From the NCBI GenBank assembly GCA_910584375.1, contig CAJUAH010000022.1, positions 1 to 64,000 on the forward strand: 64,000 nt of DNA, in the 5' to 3' direction. The DNA is from an uncultured Acetatifactor sp. Lineage in GTDB: Bacteria; Bacillota; Clostridia; Lachnospirales; Lachnospiraceae. Positions 21,704-29,840 of this stretch are shown one piece after another. The first letter of the stretch is position 1; each line of letters opens with the position of its first letter. Position numbers and translations under genes: made by a program. A model generated the notes under the pieces. That model did not search any database. It saw only the letters and a program-made list of their open reading frames with translations, and was not told the DNA's origin.

Positions 21704-23743
21704 TTACTTGCTCAGATCCAGCTCGATATCTCCGGAGAATACCTGGTCTTCCTTGCCCAGAGCGCCGGGAATGATGGTGAAGGTATTGGAAATACCATCC
21801 TGCGCGTCGTTGAAGGGCAGTTTGGATACGGAGGACAGGGATGCTACCGCACCGTGGGTATCACGGCCGTGCATCGGGTTAGCGCCGGGAGCGAAAGGCT
21901 GACCCTTTCTGCGTCCGTCGGGCGTGTTACCGGTTGCCTTACCGTAGGTCACATTGGAAGTGATGGTCAGGATGGAAGTGGTCGGGAATCCATCTCTGTA
22001 GGTATGGTGTCTTCTGATGGCGGTCATGAACTTATGAACAACGTCCTGCGCGATGCTGTCCACACGGTCGTCATCGTTACCATACTTCGGGAAATCGCCG
22101 GTGGTCTTGAAGTCAACAATGATGCCGTCCTCGTCACGAACCACCTCAACCTTGGCGTACTTGATAGCGGACAGGGAATCTGCCACGATGGACAGGCCTG
22201 CAACGCCGGTTGCGAAATATCTTCTTACATCTCTGTCATGCAGAGCCATCTCAGCTCTCTCATAGCAGTATTTGTCATGCATATAGTGGATGATGTTCAG
22301 GGTGTTTACATACACATCCGCCTGCCACTCCAGCATGTCGATGAACTTGCTGTATACATCGTCATAGTCCAGCACATCGCCGACAACGGGACGGTACTTG
22401 GGACCAACCTGTTTCTTGGTAACTTCGTCTACACCGCCATTCAATGCGTACAGCAGACACTTAGCCACATTGGCACGAGCGCCGAAGAACTGCATCTCCT
22501 TACCGATTCTCATGGAAGATACGCAGCAGGCAATGCCATAGTCGTCGCCGTGGGTCACTCTCATCAGATCATCGTTCTCATACTGGATGGAAGATGTGTT
22601 GATGGAGGTCTTAGCACAGAAACGCTTAAAGCCTTCCGGCAGTCTGGTGGACCACAGCACGGTCAGGTTGGGCTCGGGTGATGCGTCCAGATTGTACAGG
22701 GTCTGCAGATATCTGAAACTCATTCTTGTAACCATGTGACGTCCGTCAACGCCCACACCGGCCAGAGACTCGGTTACCCACACGGGATCGCCGGCGAAGA
22801 TCTGGTTGTACTCGGGAGTACGGGCAAATTTGATCAGACGCAGTTTCATGATAAAGTGGTCGATGAACTCCTGAATCTGCTCCTCGGTGAATACACCGTT
22901 CTTTAAGTCTCTCTCAGCATAGCAGTCAATGAAAGTAGAGGTACGTCCCAGAGACATGGCGGCGCCGTTCTGCTCCTTTACGGCACACAGATAGCCGAAG
23001 TAGGTCCACTGGATAGCCTCTTTTACATTTGCAGCGGGCTTGGAGATATCGCATCCATAGGAGGCAGCCATCTCTTTCATCAGTTTCAGGGCTACGATCT
23101 GCTCGGAAATCTCCTCGCGAAGACGGATCACATCGTCGGTCATTACGCGCCCGGTGGAATCCTTCTGCTCCTGCTTATCCTCGATCAGCCTGTCAATACC
23201 GTACAGAGCGACTCTTCTGTAGTCGCCGATGATACGGCCACGGCCATAGGCATCCGGCAGACCGGTAATGATATGGGAAGAACGGCAGGCTCTCATCTCC
23301 TGATTGTAAGCGTCGAAACAGCCTGCATTGTGGGTCTTCCTGTGGGTGGAGAAGAATTCGCTGATCTCGGGATCAACTTCGTAGCCGTTGTCGGCACAGG
23401 CCTTCTCTGCCATACGGATACCGCCGTAAGGCTGCAGGGATCTCTTGAAAGGCTTGTCAGTCTGGAAACCAACGATGGTCTCCTTGCTCTTGTCAAGATA
23501 TCCGGGGCCGTGAGAGGTAATGGTGGAAACGACCTTGGTGTCCATATCCAGAACGCCGCCGGCCTCTCTCTCCTGCTTCTGCAGGTCCAGTACCATCGCC
23601 CATAAATCTTTTGTGTTTTGTGTAGGACCGGCTAAGAAGGAATCGTCACCGTCATAAGGATGATAATTCTTCTGAATGAAATCACGAACATTGATTTCAT
23701 TCTGCCATTTGCCGCCTACAAACTCGTTCCATTCAGGTCTCAT
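21704..23743 (-). CDS. pflB: Pyruvate formate-lyase, core subunit lacking the glycyl-radical domain
   Basis: A 679-residue enzyme core; full PFL is about 740-760. It converts pyruvate and CoA to acetyl-CoA and formate. The catalytic Cys pair is in YGIACCVSSMRIGKE (about residue 400). The pyruvate-site and core motifs FGGIRM-like YGGIRMAEKACADNGYEVDP, FATGVAGLSIVADSLSAIKY and PNTPDGRRKGQPFAPGANP are present. The protein stops at ALGKEDQVFSGDIELDLSK, exactly where the radical domain would begin. The ATG at 23743 follows TAGGAGGC. Operon order is pflB core, Cys-rich protein, radical domain. Confidence 0.95.
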   Translation of the reverse strand: MRPEWNEFVGGKWQNEINVRDFIQKNYHPYDGDDSFLAGPTQNTKDLWAMVLDLQKQEREAGGVLDMDTKVVSTITSHGPGYLDKSKETIVGFQTDKPFKRSLQPYGGIRMAEKACADNGYEVDPEISEFFSTHRKTHNAGCFDAYNQEMRACRSSHIITGLPDAYGRGRIIGDYRRVALYGIDRLIEDKQEQKDSTGRVMTDDVIRLREEISEQIVALKLMKEMAASYGCDISKPAANVKEAIQWTYFGYLCAVKEQNGAAMSLGRTSTFIDCYAERDLKNGVFTEEQIQEFIDHFIMKLRLIKFARTPEYNQIFAGDPVWVTESLAGVGVDGRHMVTRMSFRYLQTLYNLDASPEPNLTVLWSTRLPEGFKRFCAKTSINTSSIQYENDDLMRVTHGDDYGIACCVSSMRIGKEMQFFGARANVAKCLLYALNGGVDEVTKKQVGPKYRPVVGDVLDYDDVYSKFIDMLEWQADVYVNTLNIIHYMHDKYCYERAEMALHDRDVRRYFATGVAGLSIVADSLSAIKYAKVEVVRDEDGIIVDFKTTGDFPKYGNDDDRVDSIAQDVVHKFMTAIRRHHTYRDGFPTTSILTITSNVTYGKATGNTPDGRRKGQPFAPGANPMHGRDTHGAVASLSSVSKLPFNDAQDGISNTFTIIPGALGKEDQVFSGDIELDLSK

Positions 23744-23812
23744 TTGAAAAAGCCTCCTATCTGAAATTTGAATTAGTGAATGTATATGTGTTTCCTCTAA
23801 TCCTATGCCCTT

Positions 23813-23841
23813 ATTATAGGAGAAACACTCCTGATAGTCAA
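23813..23841 (-). promoter_or_regulatory. Sigma-A promoter of the pfl operon
   Basis: On the minus strand: -35 TTGACT (23841-23836), 17-base spacer, -10 TATAAT (23818-23813). This is a near-consensus, strong promoter with a leader of about 65 bases. Confidence 0.82.
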
Positions 23842-23850
23842 GGCTGCCAG

Positions 23851-23868
23851 TGTACTTTTTCCTGTACA
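23851..23868. promoter_or_regulatory. Inverted repeat upstream of the pfl promoter
   Basis: TGTAC (23851-23855) and GTACA (23864-23868) form a dyad separated by eight bases, nine bases upstream of the pfl -35. The position suits an activator site. The regulator is unknown, and it does not match a Rex box. Confidence 0.35.
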
Positions 23869-23932
23869 TAATTGCTATTTTGGGGGCGCAATTTATTAAA
23901 ATTTTATAAAAACTGTCCATAAAAGCTTAGGC

Positions 23933-23961
23933 TTGTCAGAAGAGGGGAAAAGTATTATACT
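23933..23961 (+). promoter_or_regulatory. Sigma-A promoter of the DUF1858 gene
   Basis: -35 TTGTCA (23933-23938), 17-base spacer, -10 TATACT (23956-23961). It is divergent from the pfl promoter. Confidence 0.75.
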
Positions 23962-24003
23962 GAAAAAGTAATTTACGCATCACAGATAAGGAGGTACAGA
24001 GAT

Positions 24004-24195
24004 ATGGAAGGAATTACCAAGGAGATGACCATAGGCGAGATCCTGCGGAAAAACCCGGATGTGGCGCCGATCCTGATGGAGGCAGGCATGCACTGTCTGG
24101 GCTGCCCCTCAGCGCAGGGCGAGAGCCTGGAGGAGGCCGCGATGGTACATGGCATTGACATCGAGGCGTTGATGAAGAATATTCAGGAGGCGTAA
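24004..24195 (+). CDS. DUF1858 domain protein
   Basis: A 63-residue protein matching the DUF1858 pattern: MTIGEILRKNPDVAPILMEAGMHCLGCPSAQGESLEEAAMVHGID. The C-x-x-C pair (HCLGCP) is characteristic; similar domains are found alone or fused to redox proteins, and the role is unknown. The SD AAGGAGGT precedes the ATG. It is monocistronic, with its own promoter and terminator, and shares an intergenic region with the pfl operon. Confidence 0.9.
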   Translation: MEGITKEMTIGEILRKNPDVAPILMEAGMHCLGCPSAQGESLEEAAMVHGIDIEALMKNIQEA

Positions 24196-24206
24196 ATACC
24201 TGAAAA

Positions 24207-24243
24207 CTATAAAATAGCTGCCGCGTTTTTGCGGCAGCTATTT
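24207..24243. terminator. Bidirectional terminator between the DUF1858 gene and mecA
   Basis: AAAATAGCTGCCGC pairs perfectly with GCGGCAGCTATTTT around GTTTTT. It can stop both convergent transcripts. Confidence 0.92.
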
Positions 24244-24271
24244 TGTCGTGGCACACATTTGGACGGATGTC

Positions 24272-24994
24272 TCAGATATGAACAAGGGTTTGCAATGCCG
24301 TTTCGGCAATCATTGTTTCGCAGTGTTCCTCCAGATAGGAGGGAGTAGAACTGTTTACCTTTACAAAAGAACCGTACTCCGAGAGCACATTGCAGCAACG
24401 GTTAAAATCGGCGGCTTCCTTCTGGGCGTGGGACAGCAGCAAAAGATAGCAATTCTCACGGTTGTCCTTGTACAGTGAGCTGGCGCCGACGGCGTCGCTG
24501 GAAATAGCGGCGGCCGCTGTCAGCAGCGTGTGCATGGAATGGAATTTCAACATCCTCATGAGCTGCCGGTATTCCGGTTCCTCCGAAAGTTTTGCGGCCG
24601 GCACGGCTATATCCTCGCTGCCCTGCAGCCGACGAAACAGATCCAGCACCTCGTCCGTAGCGGATCCGGCGCTTTCCTCCTCATCCTCCTCCAGTTCTTC
24701 GTGTACGGAGGGGGCGAACCGGGCAAAGCGGGTATCCAGCTCCTCCGGGTCTTCCACCTTTGTTATGATCAGTACGATACATTCCGCGTTCATGGGGATG
24801 GCCTCGATCATCAGCGGAATATCTTCGGCCTCAAATCCAAACTCAAAATTGGCCTGCTGCATCATATCTCTGAACAGATTTTTTGCCTTTTCCGTACCGT
24901 AGGCCAGTTCACTGATCTGCAGCTCGCGGCTGGCCAGATCTTCCCTGGTCAGGGTACAGCGTATCTGGTTATCACTTACTTTTTCTATCTTCAT
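24272..24994 (-). CDS. mecA: Adaptor protein MecA
   Basis: A 240-residue adaptor that delivers substrates to the ClpC-ClpP protease. The N-terminal substrate-binding domain (MKIEKVSDNQIRCTLTREDL) and C-terminal ClpC-binding domain (about residues 135-240) are joined by an acidic linker (EELEEDEEESAG). The ATG at 24994 is chosen because GAGGAGG lies upstream and the family begins MKIE; an upstream ATG would add 14 odd residues. Confidence 0.9.
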   Translation of the reverse strand: MKIEKVSDNQIRCTLTREDLASRELQISELAYGTEKAKNLFRDMMQQANFEFGFEAEDIPLMIEAIPMNAECIVLIITKVEDPEELDTRFARFAPSVHEELEEDEEESAGSATDEVLDLFRRLQGSEDIAVPAAKLSEEPEYRQLMRMLKFHSMHTLLTAAAAISSDAVGASSLYKDNRENCYLLLLSHAQKEAADFNRCCNVLSEYGSFVKVNSSTPSYLEEHCETMIAETALQTLVHI

Positions 24995-25047
24995 GGGATG
25001 GGCTCCTCCTCTCGGCGCCTTCGCCAGGCAGAACAATTTTCTTTAAC

Positions 25048-25076
25048 AGCATATACTTTCCCAGGTTTTTCGTCAA
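25048..25076 (-). promoter_or_regulatory. Sigma-A promoter of mecA
   Basis: On the minus strand: -35 TTGACG (25076-25071), 17-base spacer, -10 TATGCT (25053-25048). Confidence 0.6.
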
Positions 25077-25537
25077 TAGACCTGGGAATGTTTTTAGAAA
25101 AAATTTAAATTTTCCACTTGCCAAAATCTGGAATATGACATATAATGCATATCAGAGATGCTCCCCGACAATCGGTACAGGAAGGGAGGCAGGCGGTCAA
25201 AATATCTTTATTTATTCCGAAGATCCGGAACGTTTCGTTCCTCTCATCTCCTTTTATTTTATAGTATGAGTCGATTTGTTTTTGTGCTATAATGATGGAG
25301 ATGTCTTACAAGCGGTTAGTGCGTGCTTGATCGGTCTATATAATATATTTCCCACTTTTTAGTTTTACTCACATTATAATTCAAAATCTATATTTACATT
25401 TTTTGCGTTGTACTGTCGGAGCAGCTCGAAACCAACTATTTCCCCGCGTTTTTCCCTACACAGAAATGGAATTTGCTGGCATTAATATATCACATTTTTC
25501 CTTTTGGTTTGCGCAGCATATGGGAAGGAGGGATAAT
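25077..25537. other. 460-bp AT-rich intergenic region with two orphan promoters
   Basis: No convincing gene is seen before 25538. One promoter-like signal, TTGCCA-N17-TATAAT, ends near 25144. A second, TATAAT with extended TGC, lies at 25288-25293. Between them GGAACG-TTT-CGTTCC makes a small hairpin followed by a T-rich stretch (about 25228-25262). The first promoter could make a short RNA of about 110 bases. I do not recognise 6S, SRP or another known RNA. Confidence 0.4.
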
Positions 25538-25759
25538 TTGAGCGAAGAAGAAGTCCAAAGCGTCCGGGAGATGATACGGATGCAGTTGCAGAAAGTACAG
25601 GAGAGAGGCGTAGGTCTGTATATGGATGACAGACCGGCTACTCCGGATGAAGTGGCCTGCCGCTATGTGCAGGAACAGAATGTATACATGCCCGATTATG
25701 TTCTGAACGAAATGGGCATTCTTGAACAGGTGAGGTTTGACAGGATCGGTCCACAGTAA
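25538..25759 (+). CDS. Small hypothetical protein
   Basis: 73 residues from a TTG start at 25538, chosen because GGAAGGAGGG lies seven bases upstream; an ATG at 25520 would put the SD inside the gene. The protein is soluble, helical and charged: SEEEVQSVREMIRMQLQKVQ, then YMDDRPATPDEVACRYVQEQ. I do not recognise the family. Confidence 0.6.
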   Translation: MSEEEVQSVREMIRMQLQKVQERGVGLYMDDRPATPDEVACRYVQEQNVYMPDYVLNEMGILEQVRFDRIGPQ

Positions 25760-25998
25760 GCCGTGGATCAGCGCTTTGGCGCCATGCGGAACGATTGTAT
25801 GCGGGAAGAGTGCCTCTCTATCAAAAACAGCTGCAAAAAATAATATGACGTTCTGCCGTATTTTGTCAAAATAGGTGATGACGTTGTCGGAATAGTTTGG
25901 TATACTATTACATATCGGCGAAAAGGGAGTTTTCCCTTTCGCTGGTATGTATAGTAAATGTATTCAGTGTTTTCAGGAAGGGAAAGGTACAAAACTAT

Positions 25999-27711
25999 AT
26001 GAAAAAGGCGATTCCGGTAATCATTGCAATACTGCTGATCATAGTGATCGGCGCGGTGACGCTTGTCGGTATGCTGGTGGAAAAGTACTCCTACTCCAGA
26101 GAGAGAGTAGATCTGGCGGAGTATTACGGTCTGACGGCGGAGCAGGAAGGCAGCTGGGTGGCTGTATATCTGCAGGATGAGAGACTGGAGCAGCCGGCGC
26201 CGCTCAAGGACGGAAAGTGCTATTTTCCCATGGATATGGTTCATCAGTATTTTAATGATACCTTTTATGCGGACCGGACGGAGGGGATGCTGCTGTACGC
26301 GCTGCCCCTGGAGGTAGTGCGGGTGAAACTGGGCTCCACCGTGGAGGAGCGGGAGAGCGGCAGCGAGGACATGGGCTATGTGATCGCCTATGAGGAGGGC
26401 GGACAAGTCTATATCGCCGCGGACTATATACAGCGTTACAGCAATATGACTTTGCAGTACGCCCAGTGCCATGTGCAGATCTATACCGAGTGGGGAACCG
26501 CTACGGAGGCCGTGGTCACAAAGGACACGGCGGCGCGCGTAAAAGGGGGTATTAAGAGCGAGATTCTGTGGGACGTGCCGGCGGGCAGCCGGGTCAAAGT
26601 GCTGGAGCAGATGGAGACCTGGAGCAAGGTGCGCACGGAGGACGGATATATCGGATATGTGGAAAATAAGCTGCTCACAAACCTGTCGGAAGTCCGGGAG
26701 ATACCTGTGACCGACTATGTGGAGCCGGAGTACAGTTCCCTGCGCCTTCCCGGCAAAGTGAGCATGGGTTGGCATTCCATTGGGGGTGTGGGAGGCAACG
26801 ATACCCTGGAAAGCATGGTGGCGGGCACCCGCGGTATGAATGTGATCGCTCCCACCTGGTTCAGCCTGAGCGACAATGAGGGGAATTTCCAGAGTTTTGC
26901 CAGCAGCTCTTATGTGGAGCGGGCTCACGGCCTGGGGCTGCAAGTCTGGGGAGTGCTGGACGATTTCAACTATAATAATGTAAACCAGGCGGGCATCAAT
27001 GACTATCAGATTCTGTCGTCCACCGCGATAAGGGGCAGACTGATCGACAATATCGTGCAGGAGGCGCTGAGCCTGGATCTGGACGGTATCAATATCGACT
27101 TTGAAAAGGTGACGAAGGAGTGCAGTGACCATTATGCCCAGTTTATACGGGAACTGTCCATCGCCTGCCGAAAAGGAGGACTGATCCTGTCTTTTGACAA
27201 CTATGTCCCCTACAGCTTTAACGATCACTATCGCAGGGATGTGCAGGGGAAGGTGGCCGACTATGTGATCATCATGGGCTATGACGAGCACTGGCACGGC
27301 AGCGGAGAACCCGGCTCGGTGGCCAGTATCGGCTATGTCAGCGACGGCATAGACCGCACTCTGGAGCAGGTGCCCAGGGAAAAGGTTATCAATGCCCTGC
27401 CTTTTTACACGATCCTGTGGACGATAGACGGAGCCACGGTGACGGACGAGTATCTGCTGCTGTCCAATACCAAAGACTATCTGCAGCGGATCGGGGTGGA
27501 GGCTGTCTGGGACGAGGAGACTTCCCAGCTGTACGCAGAGTGGCAGAGCGGCGCCAAGACTCACAAGCTGTGGGCTGAGACGGAAGAATCCATTCAGGTA
27601 AAACTGAATGTGATGCAGAACAAAGATATCGGCGGCGTGGCCGTATGGCAGATCAGCTACGGTACGCCGGAGGCATGGGAGCTGATAAACACCTATGTGA
27701 ACACCCGATGA
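25999..27711 (+). CDS. Membrane-anchored glycoside hydrolase family 18 protein with SH3-like domain
   Basis: A 570-residue protein with an N-terminal signal anchor (about residues 3-25), an extracytoplasmic N-domain, a bacterial SH3-like module (about 165-225: VKGGIKSEILWDVPAGSRVKVLEQ), and a GH18 barrel (about 250-565). The catalytic motif is DLDGINIDFE with the Glu general acid. It resembles spore-cortex or cell-wall N-acetylglucosaminidases. The ATG at 25999 follows GGAAAGG; further upstream codons lack an SD. The CwlD-like amidase gene follows, suggesting a joint role in wall or cortex remodelling. Confidence 0.9.
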   Translation: MKKAIPVIIAILLIIVIGAVTLVGMLVEKYSYSRERVDLAEYYGLTAEQEGSWVAVYLQDERLEQPAPLKDGKCYFPMDMVHQYFNDTFYADRTEGMLLYALPLEVVRVKLGSTVEERESGSEDMGYVIAYEEGGQVYIAADYIQRYSNMTLQYAQCHVQIYTEWGTATEAVVTKDTAARVKGGIKSEILWDVPAGSRVKVLEQMETWSKVRTEDGYIGYVENKLLTNLSEVREIPVTDYVEPEYSSLRLPGKVSMGWHSIGGVGGNDTLESMVAGTRGMNVIAPTWFSLSDNEGNFQSFASSSYVERAHGLGLQVWGVLDDFNYNNVNQAGINDYQILSSTAIRGRLIDNIVQEALSLDLDGINIDFEKVTKECSDHYAQFIRELSIACRKGGLILSFDNYVPYSFNDHYRRDVQGKVADYVIIMGYDEHWHGSGEPGSVASIGYVSDGIDRTLEQVPREKVINALPFYTILWTIDGATVTDEYLLLSNTKDYLQRIGVEAVWDEETSQLYAEWQSGAKTHKLWAETEESIQVKLNVMQNKDIGGVAVWQISYGTPEAWELINTYVNTR

Positions 27712-27742
27712 TCCCCAGGTATACGGACTGACAGGGAGACAT

Positions 27743-27794
27743 ATATTGATAATAAAGAAGAGACAGTACTCAAAACGGGATGTATTATCAATAT
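27743..27794 (+). promoter_or_regulatory. Inverted repeat overlapping the amidase start codon
   Basis: ATATTGATAATA (27743-27754) is the perfect reverse complement of TATTATCAATAT (27783-27794). The right arm includes the A and U of the amidase start codon, and no clear SD is present. In RNA this hairpin would hide the start; in DNA it could be an operator. Confidence 0.45.
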
Positions 27795-28515
27795 GAAAGA
27801 GCGGATGGAAAAGATCTTTTCGCTGGCCCTGGGCGCTTTGCTGGTCATGTCCATGCTGTATGTGGCCCGCGGCGCGGCGGTGCTTGTAAATGGGAGAAAT
27901 GTGGAGAATACCGAGGACGGCGCCCAGAGTCAGATATGCGTGGTGATCGATGCGGGACACGGGGGAGATGATCCGGGAAAAATAGGCGTCAATCAGCTGC
28001 TGGAAAAAGACGTGAATCTGAGCATTGCCCTTAAAGTGCGGCAATATCTGGAGGCGCAGGGGATTCGGGTGGTTATGACCAGGGAGGATGAGAACGGCCT
28101 GTACGACAGCGGCGCTTCCAATAAAAAGGTGCAGGACATGAAAAGGAGAGTCGCGCTGATCGAGGAGACCGCGCCCGCTATCACCGTCAGTATTCACCAG
28201 AACAGTTATCCGGAGGAATATGTACACGGCGCGCAGGTGTTCTACTATGAAAACAGCAGGGACGGACAACTGCTGGCGCAGCTGCTGCAAAGCCAGCTGG
28301 TGGAAAAGCTGGATCCGGAGAATCACCGGCAGATCAAGGCCAACGACAGCTATTATCTGCTGAAAAAGACGAATATTCCCATTGTCATCGTGGAGTGCGG
28401 TTTTCTCTCCAATCAGACGGAGGCAAAGCTGCTGGGCCAGGAGGAATATCAGGACAGAGTGGCCTGGGCTATACATATGGGTATATTGCAGTATCTGGCG
28501 GAGACCGAAAAATAG
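27793..28515 (+). CDS. N-acetylmuramoyl-L-alanine amidase, CwlD-like
   Basis: A 240-residue Amidase_3 enzyme with an N-terminal membrane anchor (about residues 8-30). The zinc ligands are visible: VVIDAGHGGDDPG (His), LEKDVNL (Glu) and SIHQNSY (His), with catalytic Glu in IVECGFLSN. It cleaves the stem peptide from muramic acid. Its size and form fit CwlD, which makes muramic lactam in spore cortex, but a vegetative amidase is possible. There is no good SD before the ATG at 27793, and the start lies in an inverted repeat. It follows the GH18 gene by 80 bases. Confidence 0.88.
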   Translation: MKERMEKIFSLALGALLVMSMLYVARGAAVLVNGRNVENTEDGAQSQICVVIDAGHGGDDPGKIGVNQLLEKDVNLSIALKVRQYLEAQGIRVVMTREDENGLYDSGASNKKVQDMKRRVALIEETAPAITVSIHQNSYPEEYVHGAQVFYYENSRDGQLLAQLLQSQLVEKLDPENHRQIKANDSYYLLKKTNIPIVIVECGFLSNQTEAKLLGQEEYQDRVAWAIHMGILQYLAETEK

Positions 28516-28542
28516 CGGCGCGAAAGCCGACAGGCGCACGAT

Positions 28543-28571
28543 TAGACAAATCGCGTAAAGTGTGGTATGAT
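28543..28571 (+). promoter_or_regulatory. Sigma-A promoter before the 70-bp repeat and Sua5 gene
   Basis: -35 TAGACA (28543-28548), 17-base spacer, -10 TATGAT (28566-28571). Confidence 0.55.
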
Positions 28572-28581
28572 ATCCATGAAA

Positions 28582-28685
28582 TGTGTGCCAAAGCGCATGA
28601 AATCAAGGTATAATGAGTAAAACGCTCCGCGTTTAACTCTACTGATTAAAGTGTGCGCTAAAGCGCACAGAATCAAGGTATAATA
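28582..28685 (+). repeat. 70-bp hairpin repeat, locus A (about 1.5 units)
   Basis: AATCAAGGTATAAT occurs at 28601 and again 70 bp later at 28671. Each unit has hairpin 1, GAGTAAAACGC-TCC-GCGTTTAACTC, and hairpin 2, GTGCGC-TAAA-GCGCAC (28653-28668). It lies between the promoter and the ATG of the Sua5 gene. Locus B is at 60007-60150. Confidence 0.8.
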
Positions 28686-29785
28686 TGATGAACACGAAGA
28701 TTGTAACGATAAAGGGGCAGGGAGACGTTTTTTCCGAGACGGAAGAACAGACCCTGCGGGAGGCCGGTGAGATATTGCGCGGCGGAGGTCTGGTGGCCTT
28801 TCCCACGGAGACGGTATACGGCTTGGGAGGGGACGCGTTAAACCCTGCGTCCGCACGGAAGATATATGCTGCCAAGGGCAGACCTTCGGACAATCCCTTG
28901 ATTGTCCATATTGCCCGCTTGGAGGACATGGAAGATGTGGCCGGGCAGGTGCCCGAGGCGGCCCGTCGGTTGGGGCGGGCGTTCTGGCCGGGACCGTTGA
29001 CGATGGTGCTGCCCCGGGCGGAGAAAGTGCCGAAAGAAACCACCGGAGGATTGGAGACAGTGGCGGTTCGGATGCCCTCTCACCCGGTGGCGCGCAGGCT
29101 GATCGCCTGCGGCGGAGGATATATAGCGGCGCCCAGCGCCAACCTTTCCGGCAGGCCCAGCCCTACATCAGCCCGATATGTAATAGAGGATATGGCGGGA
29201 AGGATAGACATGATCATTGACGGGGGAGACGGGGAGATCGGGCTGGAGTCCACGATCGTGGATCTGACGGTGGATCCCCCGCAGATTCTGCGCCCCGGAT
29301 ATATCACTCGGGAGATGCTCTCGCAGGTGTTGGGAGAGGTCAGCCTGGACCAGACGATCCTCACCGCCGACAGCGGACAGGCTCCCCGGGCGCCAGGCAT
29401 GAAGTACAGGCACTATGCTCCCCGGGGGGAGATGACGATCGTCTCCGGACAGGTTGCGGAGGTGGTCGGCTATATCAATGCCCAGGCCGCGCGGGAGCGG
29501 GCGCAGGGGCACAAAGTGGGTGTTATCGGTACAGATGAGTCGCTGCCGGAGTATCAGGCGGATTTGGTATGCAGCCTGGGCAGCCGTCAGGACGAGGAGA
29601 GCATAGCCCGACATTTGTACGGCATTCTGCGCCGCTTTGACGACGAACAGGTGACACGTATATATTCGGAGTGTTTTGACACCATGGGTCTGGGACAGGC
29701 CATCATGAACCGCCTGCTGAAAGCGGCGGGGCACAGAGTAGTGACGCCGGTCGGTAACCGGGAGCGGCAGTCTCCTGACATATAA
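28685..29785 (+). CDS. L-threonylcarbamoyladenylate synthase (Sua5/TsaC family)
   Basis: A 366-residue enzyme that makes threonylcarbamoyl-AMP from Thr, bicarbonate and ATP for the t6A modification of tRNA. The YrdC/TsaC domain (about residues 15-215) shows FPTETVYGLGGDALN, IYAAKGRPSDNPLIVHI and APSANLSGRPSPTSA. A C-terminal Sua5 domain (about 230-350) makes it the long form. Adjacent ATGs at 28685 and 28688 are equally possible; only AAGG in the repeat serves as an SD. It heads a run of genes with rpiB, upp and a deaminase. Confidence 0.95.
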   Translation: MMNTKIVTIKGQGDVFSETEEQTLREAGEILRGGGLVAFPTETVYGLGGDALNPASARKIYAAKGRPSDNPLIVHIARLEDMEDVAGQVPEAARRLGRAFWPGPLTMVLPRAEKVPKETTGGLETVAVRMPSHPVARRLIACGGGYIAAPSANLSGRPSPTSARYVIEDMAGRIDMIIDGGDGEIGLESTIVDLTVDPPQILRPGYITREMLSQVLGEVSLDQTILTADSGQAPRAPGMKYRHYAPRGEMTIVSGQVAEVVGYINAQAARERAQGHKVGVIGTDESLPEYQADLVCSLGSRQDEESIARHLYGILRRFDDEQVTRIYSECFDTMGLGQAIMNRLLKAAGHRVVTPVGNRERQSPDI

Positions 29786-29840
29786 GGCAGAAACAGATGT
29801 TTTGGCGTGTCCGGTATCCGGCGCGCGGAAAGGAGTATGT

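Noticed and set aside
25145..25262. SRP RNA or 6S RNA
   Set aside because: The conserved SRP apical loop and the 6S open-bubble layout were looked for and not found. Only a generic small-RNA possibility remains.
25768..28539. A 923-codon open frame on the minus strand
   Set aside because: It lies antisense to the GH18 and amidase genes, which have clear catalytic motifs. The frame is His/Gln/Leu-rich with no family features, as expected of an antisense shadow in GC-rich coding sequence.
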